From: Arenibacter sp. P308M17
GTDB lineage: Bacteria; Bacteroidota; Bacteroidia; Flavobacteriales; Flavobacteriaceae
Assembly (NCBI RefSeq): GCF_003426735.1
Contig: NZ_QVON01000001.1
Location: 62,001-126,000, forward strand
Length of the DNA: 64,000 bases
Reading direction: 5' to 3'
Below are positions 53,320 through 63,466 of this stretch, in pieces. The position numbers and the translations under genes were made by a program. Within the stretch, counting starts at the first letter, position 1; every line of letters starts with the position of its first letter. The notes under the pieces are model-generated. The model did not search any database. It worked only from the letters and a program-made list of their open reading frames with translations, and was not told where the DNA came from.

Positions 53320-55107
53320 ATGGATAAAAAGTCGCTTTTAAGTTTTTGGGCAATAGTTATGCTATTTCAAGTTACAATGGCCCAGGAAGACAGCCTTATT
53401 TCTTGGTGGAATCCTGCAGAATCCAATTCGTTGGGCGTGGAAGGCCGGGCATGGCCCGATGGGGAAGCTTCTATATACCACCGTTTGCCAAAACAGGCCG
53501 AAGGGGTGGTCCGCGAAGCGGTCTGGAACCTGTCCAAACATGCAGCAGGGCTCTCCATAAGGTTTTGGAGCGATGCAAAATCGATCACGGTGCGCTACAA
53601 AGTGAAAGGGAAGTATGCCATGCCCCATATGCCGGCAACTGGAGTCAGCGGCGTGGATCTCTATGCCAAGACCAGTGATGGGGAATGGAGGTGGTATAGA
53701 GGGAACTATTCCTTTGCGGACACCATTAGTTACCGATACTCCAACATCGACCCCAATGGGAAATACCACGATAAGGGAAGGGAGTACCAATTGTACCTGC
53801 CATTGTACAATGAGGTGGAGTGGTTGGAAATCGGTGTGCCGGAAGGTACGGTTTTGGAGCCATTACCTTTACGGCAGGAGAAACCCATAGTGGTCTATGG
53901 CACCTCTATAGCACAAGGAGCCTGCGCTTCGCGCCCTGGAATGGCATGGACCTCTATTTTGGGGAGAAAATTGGATAGGCCCCTTATAAATTTGGCATTT
54001 TCCGGAAATGGGAGACTGGAAGGGGAAGTGATTAATTATATTACGGATATAGATGCTAAAATCTTTGTACTGGATTGCTTGCCAAATTTGGGCGCCACCA
54101 AGGACCGGTCGTTGGATGAGGTACGGCAGCTTATTATTTCCGGGATAGAACAGATAAGGGCAAGGCGTCCCAAAACGCCAATTTTGTTGGTGGAACACGA
54201 CGGATATTCCGATGGGGCCGTGGATACCGATCGTTACAAAACCTTCACGGACTTGAATAGAATTGCCAAGGAGGCCTTGGCCCAATTGCAATCTGAAGGG
54301 GTAAGGGACATTTATTTATTGACCAAGGAAGAACTGAATCTGTCCATGGAAAGTTTTGTAGACGGCACCCATCCTACGGATTTGGGGATGATGGAATATG
54401 CCTTGGCCTATGAAATGGCCTTGCGCAAAATATTGAAGGAGCCTATTGGGGATGTAGCAACGACCATTCCGGTAACCCAGGCCAGGGAGCCGGGAATGTA
54501 CCATTGGGAGGGCCGCCATCAGGAACTGCTAAAAATGAACCGGGAGTCGGCCCCAAAAATATGTTTTTTAGGAAATAGTATCACCCATTATTGGGGCGGT
54601 TCACCAAAAGCCATTTTAAGCAATGGAGCCGATTCCTGGAAGGCCAATTTTGACAAATTGCAGCTAAGGAATTTTGGGTTTGGATGGGATAGGGTAGAAA
54701 ATGTACTATGGCGTATATATCATGATGAATTGGATGGGTTTGAAGCGGAGCAAATTGTACTTATGATAGGCACCAACAACGAACATCTCAATACCAACGG
54801 GGAGATATTGCAGGGACTGGAAATGCTTGTCAATGCCATTAAGGTAAGACAGCCCAAGGCCAGGGTGCTATTACTAGGGTTGTTTCCCAGGGAAGAAAAA
54901 GAGGAGCGTATGATGGATTTAAATACTGGAATAGCCTCCTTGGCAAACTCAAAGAATTTGGACTATGTGGATATTGGCGGTGCACTATTGGGCAAGGACC
55001 AAAAAATTGATGCCGGCCTTTTTTCGGATGGCCTGCACCCCAACGCCAAGGGGTACCGTAAGTTGGGCAAGCTCTTAAGGCTTGCTTTGGAGATGGGTAA
55101 AAACTAG
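53320..55107 (+). CDS. Exported two-domain SGNH/GDSL hydrolase
   Basis: A 595-residue protein with a signal peptide (residues 1-21). A beta-rich module (about 25-185) is followed by a first SGNH domain: YGTSIAQG with S196, NLAFSGNG, and DGTHPTD with D348 and H351. A second SGNH domain comes after residue 410: FLGNSITHYWGG with S420, GFGWDRV, MIGTNNEH, and SDGLHPNAKGY with D570 and H573. Both triads look intact. SGNH esterases of this type remove acetyl or other acyl groups from polysaccharides. Two fused esterase units in one exported protein suggest two different ester positions or substrates, which is inference. Confidence 0.85.
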   Translation: MDKKSLLSFWAIVMLFQVTMAQEDSLISWWNPAESNSLGVEGRAWPDGEASIYHRLPKQAEGVVREAVWNLSKHAAGLSIRFWSDAKSITVRYKVKGKYAMPHMPATGVSGVDLYAKTSDGEWRWYRGNYSFADTISYRYSNIDPNGKYHDKGREYQLYLPLYNEVEWLEIGVPEGTVLEPLPLRQEKPIVVYGTSIAQGACASRPGMAWTSILGRKLDRPLINLAFSGNGRLEGEVINYITDIDAKIFVLDCLPNLGATKDRSLDEVRQLIISGIEQIRARRPKTPILLVEHDGYSDGAVDTDRYKTFTDLNRIAKEALAQLQSEGVRDIYLLTKEELNLSMESFVDGTHPTDLGMMEYALAYEMALRKILKEPIGDVATTIPVTQAREPGMYHWEGRHQELLKMNRESAPKICFLGNSITHYWGGSPKAILSNGADSWKANFDKLQLRNFGFGWDRVENVLWRIYHDELDGFEAEQIVLMIGTNNEHLNTNGEILQGLEMLVNAIKVRQPKARVLLLGLFPREEKEERMMDLNTGIASLANSKNLDYVDIGGALLGKDQKIDAGLFSDGLHPNAKGYRKLGKLLRLALEMGKN

Positions 55108-55247
55108 AGGTAATGTCCTGTCCTATTTAGAATTGAGGGGGATAATTTAAAGGTCTTATAAGCCTTCCAATGCTACTGTTTGTCGGCAGGAATAAGGCAG
55201 GGCATATCGTTTAAAAAGTTTTTAATAGAAGAAAACGGTTCATAGAC

Positions 55248-56090
55248 CTATTGCGGGCGTACCACTATTATTCCAATATTGTTCTTGACGCTTTTTAGGT
55301 AATCGGTCAAAGGCAGTTTCGACACTTCTACCTCCATAGATCCAGTGGAAGCATGTAACAAATGTATCCTCCCATCGGCTTCCCTCGTAGCGATGCCGGT
55401 ATGGGTAATGTCCAATCCTTTTATGGAGGTGGCCAAGGCAATGATATCCCCGGATTTAATGAGATGCTCTTGTGCTTCGATCTGATCCTGGGCCAGGATG
55501 CAAATGGACTGCCTTCGCAAAAATTCTTCGGAGGCTTTAATTTTGATGTAATTGTCCGAGTCTTTTAAAAATGGATACAATTCCCGATGCGTACTCATAA
55601 AATTGATGTCCTTTTTACTTTCCATGCCTCCTATTTCGGAAGTCACATCTTTTAAAAGGCCTTTTTGTTCATTGTTGGCGATCCATTCCGAAAAATAGTG
55701 TAGTCTTGAGGCATAGCCATTGAGTTTGCCATCTTTGTACCGAATGGTTTCCAAATTCTGGGTATAGGAATCGAAATCTGTTTTATGGCTTTTTAACATC
55801 AGTCCAAAGGCCAATACATTTTCTACAAAAGTGGTACAATCCAGGCCCTGCAAATTAATGACCAAAGATTCCGTTTCCCCAACTTCCAGGGTTTTGGCTA
55901 CATAGGGAATTCCCATAAACGATTTTCCAACGGTTACCATATGGGCGCCAATGTCTTCCGTATCCAAAGTTGAAATAAATTCCATTTTGGAATGGAACGC
56001 TTCCTTGTCCTGCGGGGAGCAAATAAGGTTTTGGGCAGATACAATAGGAATAAAGTAGAGGAGTAGGAGATATAGGAGTATGGTTTTCAT
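55248..56090 (-). CDS. DUF1460 family amidase-like exported protein
   Basis: A 280-residue protein with a signal peptide (residues 1-19). The NlpC/P60-like DUF1460 domain has the probable nucleophile C85 in QGLDCTTFVENVLAF and the catalytic His region in GLDITHTGIATREADG, with SGDIIALATS before it. Related proteins are N-acetylmuramoyl-L-alanine amidases or peptidases acting on murein fragments. The gene is on the minus strand beside the long TraB/GumN gene. Confidence 0.85.
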   Translation of the reverse strand: MKTILLYLLLLYFIPIVSAQNLICSPQDKEAFHSKMEFISTLDTEDIGAHMVTVGKSFMGIPYVAKTLEVGETESLVINLQGLDCTTFVENVLAFGLMLKSHKTDFDSYTQNLETIRYKDGKLNGYASRLHYFSEWIANNEQKGLLKDVTSEIGGMESKKDINFMSTHRELYPFLKDSDNYIKIKASEEFLRRQSICILAQDQIEAQEHLIKSGDIIALATSIKGLDITHTGIATREADGRIHLLHASTGSMEVEVSKLPLTDYLKSVKNNIGIIVVRPQ

Positions 56091-56311
56091 TTTAATTAAA
56101 AGATTAATGTTTACTTATTATATATCTGTTTATAAATTGGTTATAATTTTAATATATATATTTAATACTTATTAGTATTTTATATTTTACTCCTTCCGGG
56201 AAATCAGACTAGTGAAGCACTATTTCCCTGTTGTGATTTTTTTGGATGTGATTTGTAAATATACCAAAGCCTTTGCCAATAAACATTGGCTCAACTTATG
56301 TTATGTACGAT

Positions 56312-59300
56312 CTAGTGGGAAAATCCGGGATACGCCGACGGATTGTTCACTATGGCACGTTCCCTGTCCTTTAAATTATACTCTTCGGTAGTTAATTCCA
56401 GTACCTCATCTTCCGTATTAATATCGGCTATGGTAAAACCTTTGTTAATATAGTAGGGTTTGTGTTGAATGTGTTCAGCATTTTGAAACACTAACATATA
56501 GATTTTTATGTTATTGGTATAGTTATCCTTTTCCTTTACTTTAAAGAAGTAGCTCTGATAATCCGTAGACGGATAGTACATTTTTTGGGTGCTAATATAT
56601 TCAATGGAGTGCTGTTCAGGGCTTAGTTTTTGGGTATTGTATAGAATGGATTCTGCTATGGCCTTTTGGCTTCTATAGTGGGAAGGGAAATAATTCAGTT
56701 TCCCTATGTGTTGTAGTTTTTCAAACAGCAGTAAGCGGGTATCTGCATTTTCTGCCAAGGACATTATTAGACTTTTTGGTATTTTATTTTTTCCGTCGAA
56801 AGGATTTTCCTCATTCTTTACCAGTAGGGAGATGTATGAAATTTGGATTTGTGGGTCGTTTACCGTTGAAAGGCGTTGAAAAAAAAGGGCTACTTCGGTT
56901 TCTTTGATAAAGGGGTAAAGCAATACCGCATAGTTTTCCAGGATATCATAATTATTGTCACGGGGACTACTACTGGACGACTCCTCATTCAATTGGTCCA
57001 TAGAAAGGCCCAACTGTCTTTTTAATTGGATCTTGGCGTCATTTAAGATCTGATTCTTATATTTCTTGTAGCTTTTGGGTTTTATCAGTCCGCGGGCGTT
57101 AAGCTTCGCAAGCATTGAAAAAATGGGGGATTTGTATTCCTCTATGGCACTGTAGTCCAGAATTTCTGGAAATAGCTTGCGGGCCAGGGGCAGACTATCC
57201 AGATAGGGCTGGAAAATATTTTGAATCTCCTGCTTGCTGGATACCAAGGGCAGATCTTTGGACATAAGGCTTAGGAGAAGTTCCAGTGAGGCTTCATTCT
57301 GATTTTTGCTTATGGCCTGTAGGATCTTTGTTTGTGCCTTGGAGTTGCTGTAAGACCTCGCATAGTAGTTCTCAAAAAATCGGGTAACATCTACGTCCGG
57401 CATTTCGGCCAGTTTTTGTATCAAATGGGCCTGAAGGTATTTCTGATTGTCCTTAAAGTTGAATTCCGATATATAGTATTTGAGGGAATCCACGTGCTTT
57501 TTATTGAACTTTAAAAACGTGTACCCGTCATGAACAATACTGTCGTTCTGTCTAATAGCTCTAAAGAAATCGTGGGTTTTATCGCTTAGGATAGAGGAGC
57601 CAACAAGCGTATCCAAAGGGGTGAAATTGTTAAAAAAATCCGTAACGAATTTACTTGGGGGCTTAATGGTATCTATCAATGCCTTCACTTCGTACAGTAG
57701 GCCGCCCTTAACGATGTTCTTTATCATTATTCCCCTGGTACTGGCCGTATCTGTCAGCGTTAGGTTTATTTCATGGTATTTGTCATTGTATTCCGGACGT
57801 TCTTCCCGAATTATATTAAAGGTGTTTTGGCGGTACAACTTTCTCCGTAGTTGCCATACCGAGTCTATATTGGGAAACATTAGGAAATCATGGGCCTTGT
57901 TTACCGTAACCAAAATGGCCTCATTATTTTTATTCTGATATACGGATTTCTTGGTATAGGCGCTGTAGGGTTTTGGCTTTTTATGGCGTTCGAAGTAATT
58001 ATTGCTGTTTTCTACAAATTTTTGGGGTTCAATGGGGCTATAGGTAGTAAAAAATAAAGCGGTATCCCTAATTTTTTTAAACTCTTCGGTATAATTTGGT
58101 TTTCGGACCTTAAAAGACCTGAAATACTGCATTGCTCCGGTGCTATCCCTGGTTACACTGCCCAACAAATAGTAGTTGTTTCCCCAGATAATGGTCTTTA
58201 AATAAAGTTTTTTTAAACCGCCGGAATCAAACTTGGCGGAGGAAGTTAGGCTTTGGTCATCAAATGGACCATATTCCGGCTCCAATTTCAGATCTTGATA
58301 AAATCTGGTTTGGATTTGTTTTAGTTCAAAGGTGTCCTGCTCAATAAAATTAAAATCGTTGAGAGTGGCTTTTTTCAGAAAGAAATAGGAGGAGGTTTCC
58401 GGGTCCACTGCCTCAATAAAGCGATTGCCATTTCTATGGCGATTGGTAAAATTGTAAATGGAGGGCATTTCAACTTCAAAGTCATCGAATTCCGAAGAAA
58501 GTACCGTTCGTTTTTTTTCTAAATCTTTGAATTTGATGCTGTTAAAAATCGTATCGGAATGTTGTACTACATAATCCCCCTGCCCGCTCATTTTAAAAAT
58601 AAGTATTTCCAAGGGGGTGATGTAGATATGATATCGTTGAAAATCACCATTTTTTATTTGGTTTTTTATATCCAGACCTGGATATACCCCGTGTTCAATT
58701 TTCGTCTTTTCAAGGATCTTACCCGGAATATTCTCGAACAGTAGTTTATCCACATCGTCCAGGGAGTAGGTAAATTCTTTTTTTAAATAACTAAAAGTAG
58801 GAATGCGATTTACCATAATATAGCTGCCATTGGCCAAATCTGGTGAAATATAAGTGGTATTGGTATATTCTACTATGGGATATAGCTTGTTGGGCAGAAG
58901 AAGGCTAAAGAGCCCGTCATCAGGAGTCCTTGTACGATATTCATTGCTGAGAATTTTGGCTTCCAAGGAATCTTTTAGGCCCCGTCCTTTATAGGTAAAT
59001 CTGGAGCTTAGCGGTTTAACTTGGTATCCCATATCGTCAAGGAGCTGTATAACCCCCTTTTTCCCGGGAAGATGGGCAGCCCCTATTGCAGCAAATACTT
59101 TTGCGGTATGCATTAAGGAATCCAACCTTTTTACCATATTCCTGTTGCGGGCGTAGAGCATATTCTGCAAATAGTACTCCGTATACATGGCCTGATCTAG
59201 GGAATCTATAAGATTTATATTGCGTTCCCTATAAGCGTCCTGCAAAAGCGACATTACATCCTGGGTCTGCATTTTTTTCTGAAGCCATTCGTCCGGTTTG

Positions 59301-59848
59301 GGTTTCATGGCATTCATATTGGCCCTACCTACCAAGGCAGTGGATTCCTCTAAATCTTCCAAGGCCTTTATTGGCTTGGAATACTTTTTCCCTGCCTGAT
59401 AAATGAACATGTCCAGATAGGTTTCTTCCTCAAAGTTTTGGGAACTTTCATTGGTCCTGTATAAAATATTGTTCACAAGACGATCGTCCAACGCAAGATA
59501 GGAGGAGACCATTTCCTTATTTGGGTTTTTAATGGAAAACGGGTAGATGTAGAAGCCCTTGGATACAAATCCAGTGCCATAACCTAGGCCATTGCTACGT
59601 ATGGTCCCATAATCTTCCAGCCAGGTATCCGGGTCCGATTCCAATGCCACAATTTCACTCTTGTCCAAGGCTTCATAAAAAACATCGTCCAGCCTAAAGG
59701 CAATTTTTTGACTTACGTGCATGGTTCCGTACAAATAGGACGATTCTTTCAGACCATTCCCCGAAATTTCCCAAAGAAGGCTGTTTTCTTCCTGGGCCAC
59801 AATTCCCTGGGAAATCATTAGAAAAAGAAAACCTAAGTAAATACGCAT
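56312..59848 (-). CDS. Very long TraB/GumN-family protein
   Basis: A 1178-residue exported protein from the ATG at 59848 (a TTG at 59860 is less likely). Signal peptide to about residue 18 (GIVAQ). About residues 25-290 are the TraB/GumN (TIKI-like) domain with SSYLYGTMHVSQK and KVFAAIGAAHLPGKKGVIQLLDDMGY. GumN/TIKI relatives are metal-dependent proteases built from about 300 residues. The remaining almost 900 residues have no family I can name; they look alpha/beta mixed, then helical repeats (about residues 800-1070). Function unknown; the size is far above the domain's usual length. Confidence 0.78.
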   Translation of the reverse strand: MRIYLGFLFLMISQGIVAQEENSLLWEISGNGLKESSYLYGTMHVSQKIAFRLDDVFYEALDKSEIVALESDPDTWLEDYGTIRSNGLGYGTGFVSKGFYIYPFSIKNPNKEMVSSYLALDDRLVNNILYRTNESSQNFEEETYLDMFIYQAGKKYSKPIKALEDLEESTALVGRANMNAMKPKPDEWLQKKMQTQDVMSLLQDAYRERNINLIDSLDQAMYTEYYLQNMLYARNRNMVKRLDSLMHTAKVFAAIGAAHLPGKKGVIQLLDDMGYQVKPLSSRFTYKGRGLKDSLEAKILSNEYRTRTPDDGLFSLLLPNKLYPIVEYTNTTYISPDLANGSYIMVNRIPTFSYLKKEFTYSLDDVDKLLFENIPGKILEKTKIEHGVYPGLDIKNQIKNGDFQRYHIYITPLEILIFKMSGQGDYVVQHSDTIFNSIKFKDLEKKRTVLSSEFDDFEVEMPSIYNFTNRHRNGNRFIEAVDPETSSYFFLKKATLNDFNFIEQDTFELKQIQTRFYQDLKLEPEYGPFDDQSLTSSAKFDSGGLKKLYLKTIIWGNNYYLLGSVTRDSTGAMQYFRSFKVRKPNYTEEFKKIRDTALFFTTYSPIEPQKFVENSNNYFERHKKPKPYSAYTKKSVYQNKNNEAILVTVNKAHDFLMFPNIDSVWQLRRKLYRQNTFNIIREERPEYNDKYHEINLTLTDTASTRGIMIKNIVKGGLLYEVKALIDTIKPPSKFVTDFFNNFTPLDTLVGSSILSDKTHDFFRAIRQNDSIVHDGYTFLKFNKKHVDSLKYYISEFNFKDNQKYLQAHLIQKLAEMPDVDVTRFFENYYARSYSNSKAQTKILQAISKNQNEASLELLLSLMSKDLPLVSSKQEIQNIFQPYLDSLPLARKLFPEILDYSAIEEYKSPIFSMLAKLNARGLIKPKSYKKYKNQILNDAKIQLKRQLGLSMDQLNEESSSSSPRDNNYDILENYAVLLYPFIKETEVALFFQRLSTVNDPQIQISYISLLVKNEENPFDGKNKIPKSLIMSLAENADTRLLLFEKLQHIGKLNYFPSHYRSQKAIAESILYNTQKLSPEQHSIEYISTQKMYYPSTDYQSYFFKVKEKDNYTNNIKIYMLVFQNAEHIQHKPYYINKGFTIADINTEDEVLELTTEEYNLKDRERAIVNNPSAYPGFSH

Positions 59849-60244
59849 ACCAGAATTCAAATTTTAGATAAAAATGCTTCAAAAATCATTAGGAATAAAA
59901 GCATAGGGCATAATTAACGTTTTATTTGTAACCAAGCACCATGTTTCATGCCATACTTAAATTTAAGGCGCCTATTTATTGGTAAGTTCCGAATAAAATA
60001 TGGTCCTTCGAACTTACGTTAAAATTGGGTGCCGGCATATTGCCCATTACTCTTAACCATTTTCCAATGGTACTTATTAAACGCTGGATGGTGGCCGATT
60101 CGTATATAAAATGGGGCGTTCAAATAAAATACTTAATGGTATTAAAGATGGACATCCTTTAGCCAGGCCCCATAGATTGTTCCTATCCATTTCAGTATGG
60201 ATAAACTATTTATTGGATTTAAATTATAGTTGCTCCGCATGTGT
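59849..60244. other. Gene-free divergent region upstream of hemH
   Basis: An AT-rich gap of about 400 bases between the divergent TraB/GumN and hemH genes. No gene or RNA recognised. It must hold both promoters. Confidence 0.4.
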
Positions 60245-60252
60245 TATTTTTG
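60245..60252 (+). promoter_or_regulatory. Likely -7 box of hemH
   Basis: TATTTTTG fits TAnnTTTG, 29 bases before the start codon. No clear -33 box. Confidence 0.35.
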
Positions 60253-60281
60253 TTGCATCGATAAATTGATAAAAAGGAAAA

Positions 60282-61313
60282 ATGAAAGGAGTTTTGTTGG
60301 TAAACTTAGGTTCCCCGGATAGTCCCACACCTAAGGACGTTAAGCCTTATTTGGATGAATTCTTAATGGATGAAAGGGTGATAGATGTCCCCAATTGGTT
60401 AAGGAATATTATAGTCCGCGGAATTATTCTGCAGACCAGACCTAAAAAGTCGGCCGAAGCCTATCAAAAGATATGGTGGGATGAGGGATCGCCCCTGGTA
60501 GTGATCTCTGAACGATTTACCGATAAGGTAAAGGCCCAAAGTGAAATTCCGATAGCCCTGGGGATGCGTTATGGAAGTATGACGATCAAGAACGCCTTGG
60601 GGCAACTGTCCGAAAAAGGGGTAGATGAGGTGCTGCTGGTTCCATTATATCCGCATTATGCCATGTCCTCCTATGAAACCGTGGTGGTAAAGACCATGCA
60701 GGTCAAGGACGGGTTTTTTCCCAAGATGAAAATAACAACCCTTCCGGCCTTCTATAATAACAAAGATTATATTGAGGTACTTTCTGATAGTATTGCCACA
60801 GGGTTAAATGGTTTTGAATACGATCATATTTTATTTTCGTACCACGGGATACCCGAAAGGCATATAAGGAAGTCCGACCCAACAAAATTTCATTGCAAGA
60901 TAGATGAAAGTTGCTGTAAGACCAATTCGGTCTCCCACCATACCTGCTATCGCCACCAGTGTTATGAAATGACGCGGTTGGTAAAGGAGAAACTCAACCT
61001 ATCCGATGATAGGGTAAGTCTTTCCTTTCAGTCCAGATTGCCCAATGATCCCTGGTTAAAGCCTTATACCGACTTTGAATTTGAGCGATTTGGGAAAGAG
61101 GGGATTAAGCGTTTGGCAGTAATTACCCCGGCCTTTGTTGCCGATTGTTTGGAAACCTTGGAGGAGATTGCCATGGAAGGGAAACATCAGTTCCAGGAAG
61201 CAGGAGGGGAAGATTACAAGCATATACCTTGCCTTAACGATAAGGAGGAATGGGTAAATTTAATGGTGAAGTGGATCGGGGATTGGCAGACTAAAGAAAT
61301 ACTTCCCCTGTAA
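60282..61313 (+). CDS. hemH: Ferrochelatase
   Basis: A 343-residue HemH. Motifs: LLVNLGSPDSP at the start, LVPLYPHYAMSSYET, FSYHGIPERHI with the catalytic H188, and FQSRLPNDPWLKPYTD. Between residues 205 and 227 is a cysteine-rich insert (C205, C211, C212, C222, C227). Some bacterial ferrochelatases hold a [2Fe-2S] cluster using such cysteines. It inserts Fe2+ into a porphyrin to end haem synthesis. Its TAA stop overlaps the MATE start by one base, so they form an operon. Confidence 0.95.
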   Translation: MKGVLLVNLGSPDSPTPKDVKPYLDEFLMDERVIDVPNWLRNIIVRGIILQTRPKKSAEAYQKIWWDEGSPLVVISERFTDKVKAQSEIPIALGMRYGSMTIKNALGQLSEKGVDEVLLVPLYPHYAMSSYETVVVKTMQVKDGFFPKMKITTLPAFYNNKDYIEVLSDSIATGLNGFEYDHILFSYHGIPERHIRKSDPTKFHCKIDESCCKTNSVSHHTCYRHQCYEMTRLVKEKLNLSDDRVSLSFQSRLPNDPWLKPYTDFEFERFGKEGIKRLAVITPAFVADCLETLEEIAMEGKHQFQEAGGEDYKHIPCLNDKEEWVNLMVKWIGDWQTKEILPL

Positions 61314-62695
61314 TGGCCCATGTTTCCTCAGGACAGTTGGGCAGTGAACCTATAGGAAAGTTGCTGGTAAAACAGGCAGTACCGGCTTCAATAGGTATTT
61401 TGGTCATGTCCTTGAACGTACTGGTCGACTCTATTTTTGTTGGCAACTGGATCGGTTCCATTGCCATTGCAGCCATCAATGTGGTGCTGCCGGTCTCCTT
61501 TTTTATCGGGGCCCTCGGAATGGCTATTGGGATCGGGGGTTCCAGTATTATTTCACGTGCCTTAGGGGAAAATAACAGGGAGAAGGCCTTAAAGACTTTT
61601 GGGAACCAAATAGCCCTAACGCTTTTGGTCACCATTGTTATGGTGGTTTTGGGGCTGTATTATGTAAATAGCCTTATTCCGGCCTTTGGTGGTAAAGGGG
61701 ATATTTTTGGGCCGGCAAAGATCTATTATATCATTGTTCTTTATGGGGTTCCGTTTTTGGCCTTATGCATGATGGGGAATACCGTAATTAGGGCCGAGGG
61801 CAAGCCCAGGTTTGCCATGAATGCCATGATCATTCCCTCGGTGGGGAACCTATTGATGGATTATATTTTTATCTATGTCCTTGACTGGGGAATGGAAGGG
61901 GCGGCCTGGGCAACGACTATTGGCTATTTTCTTTGTTTTGCCTATATCCTCTATTTTTTTCTTTCCAAGAATTCCGAACTTAAACTAAAATGGTCCCATT
62001 TTGGATTTCATGGTCCCATCTTAAGGGAAATAGGTGCTTTGGGTTTTGTTACCTTATCCAGGCAGGCCGTAATTAGCCTGATCTATTTATTGATGAACAA
62101 CATCCTCTTTGGTCTGGGAGGAGAGGCAATGATTGCCGTCTATGCCATTATAGGTAGGATGCTCATGTTTGCCCTGTTCCCTGTTTTTGGGGTTACACAG
62201 GGATTTCTGCCCATTGCAGGATTTAATTATGGAGCAAAAAAATACCAAAGGGTACGGGAGTCGATCAATACCGCCATCCTATACGCTGCCGGCCTGGCAT
62301 TTGTGGTGTTTGTAGGGCTCATGATATTCCCTGCTGAGATTGCCGCCCTGTTTTTGAGCAACCGGCCGGATATGTCGGCCTCCGAACTGGCTATGAATTC
62401 CTATGTTTTGGAACACACCCCCTCGGCCATGCGATGGGTCTTTGCGGCGACCCCCATTATAGCCATTCAGTTGATCGGGGCGGCTTATTTTCAGGCCATA
62501 GGGAAGGCCGTACCGGCATTATTATTGACCTTAAGCCGGCAGGGCTTCTTTTTTATACCGATCATTTTAATTTTACCCAATTACTTGGGAGAGCTGGGCG
62601 TTTGGATCTCCTTCCCCATTGCCGATGTCCTGGCCACCCTTGTTACCGGTTATTTTTTGAGGAAAGAGGTGAGGAAAGAGTTGGTTCCGGAATAA
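61313..62695 (+). CDS. MATE-family efflux transporter
   Basis: A 460-residue membrane protein with about twelve helices in two MATE halves. The first half shows PASIGILVMSLNVLVDSIFVGN and GSSIISRALGENNREKA; the second half shows QGFLPIAGFNYGAKKYQRV. It exports cationic compounds using Na+ or H+ gradients. Its place directly behind hemH suggests porphyrin or haem-intermediate export, but that is only inference from position. Confidence 0.88.
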   Translation: MAHVSSGQLGSEPIGKLLVKQAVPASIGILVMSLNVLVDSIFVGNWIGSIAIAAINVVLPVSFFIGALGMAIGIGGSSIISRALGENNREKALKTFGNQIALTLLVTIVMVVLGLYYVNSLIPAFGGKGDIFGPAKIYYIIVLYGVPFLALCMMGNTVIRAEGKPRFAMNAMIIPSVGNLLMDYIFIYVLDWGMEGAAWATTIGYFLCFAYILYFFLSKNSELKLKWSHFGFHGPILREIGALGFVTLSRQAVISLIYLLMNNILFGLGGEAMIAVYAIIGRMLMFALFPVFGVTQGFLPIAGFNYGAKKYQRVRESINTAILYAAGLAFVVFVGLMIFPAEIAALFLSNRPDMSASELAMNSYVLEHTPSAMRWVFAATPIIAIQLIGAAYFQAIGKAVPALLLTLSRQGFFFIPIILILPNYLGELGVWISFPIADVLATLVTGYFLRKEVRKELVPE

Positions 62696-62840
62696 AGTTA
62701 TGAACATTACCGAAAAATCCAGCGCTGGTACGCGTGTCGCGCCCGTACCCTGTTAGACCATACCCGTTCTATAGTAAGATGAGCTTTATATTAGTTTTTC
62801 AGAAATCCGTCCATTATCTTTACGGAACAAGAGACATGGC

Positions 62841-63392
62841 ATGAGCGACTATTATAATTATATAAAATCCTTGCACCTCATTTTTGTGGTAACCTGGTTT
62901 GCGGGATTGTTCTATATACCCCGCTTGTTCATATATCATATAGAAGCGGATAAAAAACCTTCGCCGGAAAGGGAAATCCTTACCAATCAACTAAAGTTGA
63001 TGGCCAAGAGATTGTGGTTTATCATTACATGGCCATCCGCGGTCTTGGCCACCTTCTTTGCGGTATGGTTGTTGGTTTTGTATCCTGCCTGGCTGCAACA
63101 GCCGTGGATGCATATAAAACTTGTCTTTGTACTGTTACTGATAGCCTACCATCTAAAAAATCACCGGATCTTTAAGCAGTTGCAGCGCGATGAGGTAAAT
63201 TATACCTCCAAATTTATGCGGGTATGGAACGAAGGGGCTACCTTGATTTTGTTTGCAGTGGTTTTCTTGGTGATTTTGAAAGGTACCTTCAATTGGATTT
63301 TTGGGGTTGTCGGTATTATTGTCCTAGGAGTACTTTTAATGCTTGGTATCCGGCTTTACAAGCGGATCCGCGAAAAAAATCCGGAAGCCTAA
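62841..63392 (+). CDS. hemJ: HemJ/CopD-like membrane protein (possible protoporphyrinogen oxidase)
   Basis: A 183-residue protein with four or five hydrophobic segments. It begins YYNYIKSLHLIFVVTWFAGLFYIPRLFIYH, with H12 at the position of the essential HemJ histidine, then WPSAVLATFFAVWLL and WMHIKLVFVLLLIAYH. This matches the UPF0093/HemJ family. HemJ oxidises protoporphyrinogen IX, the step missing from the other hem genes in the window. A CopD-type copper protein is the alternative annotation. It starts 145 bases after the MATE gene. Confidence 0.75.
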   Translation: MSDYYNYIKSLHLIFVVTWFAGLFYIPRLFIYHIEADKKPSPEREILTNQLKLMAKRLWFIITWPSAVLATFFAVWLLVLYPAWLQQPWMHIKLVFVLLLIAYHLKNHRIFKQLQRDEVNYTSKFMRVWNEGATLILFAVVFLVILKGTFNWIFGVVGIIVLGVLLMLGIRLYKRIREKNPEA

Positions 63393-63466
63393 GCGCTTCT
63401 TGCCCTTAAATCGGTATCTGTTTTGGCCTGATAATTGTTACCTTTAAGATTTAAAATAGATTTCAA

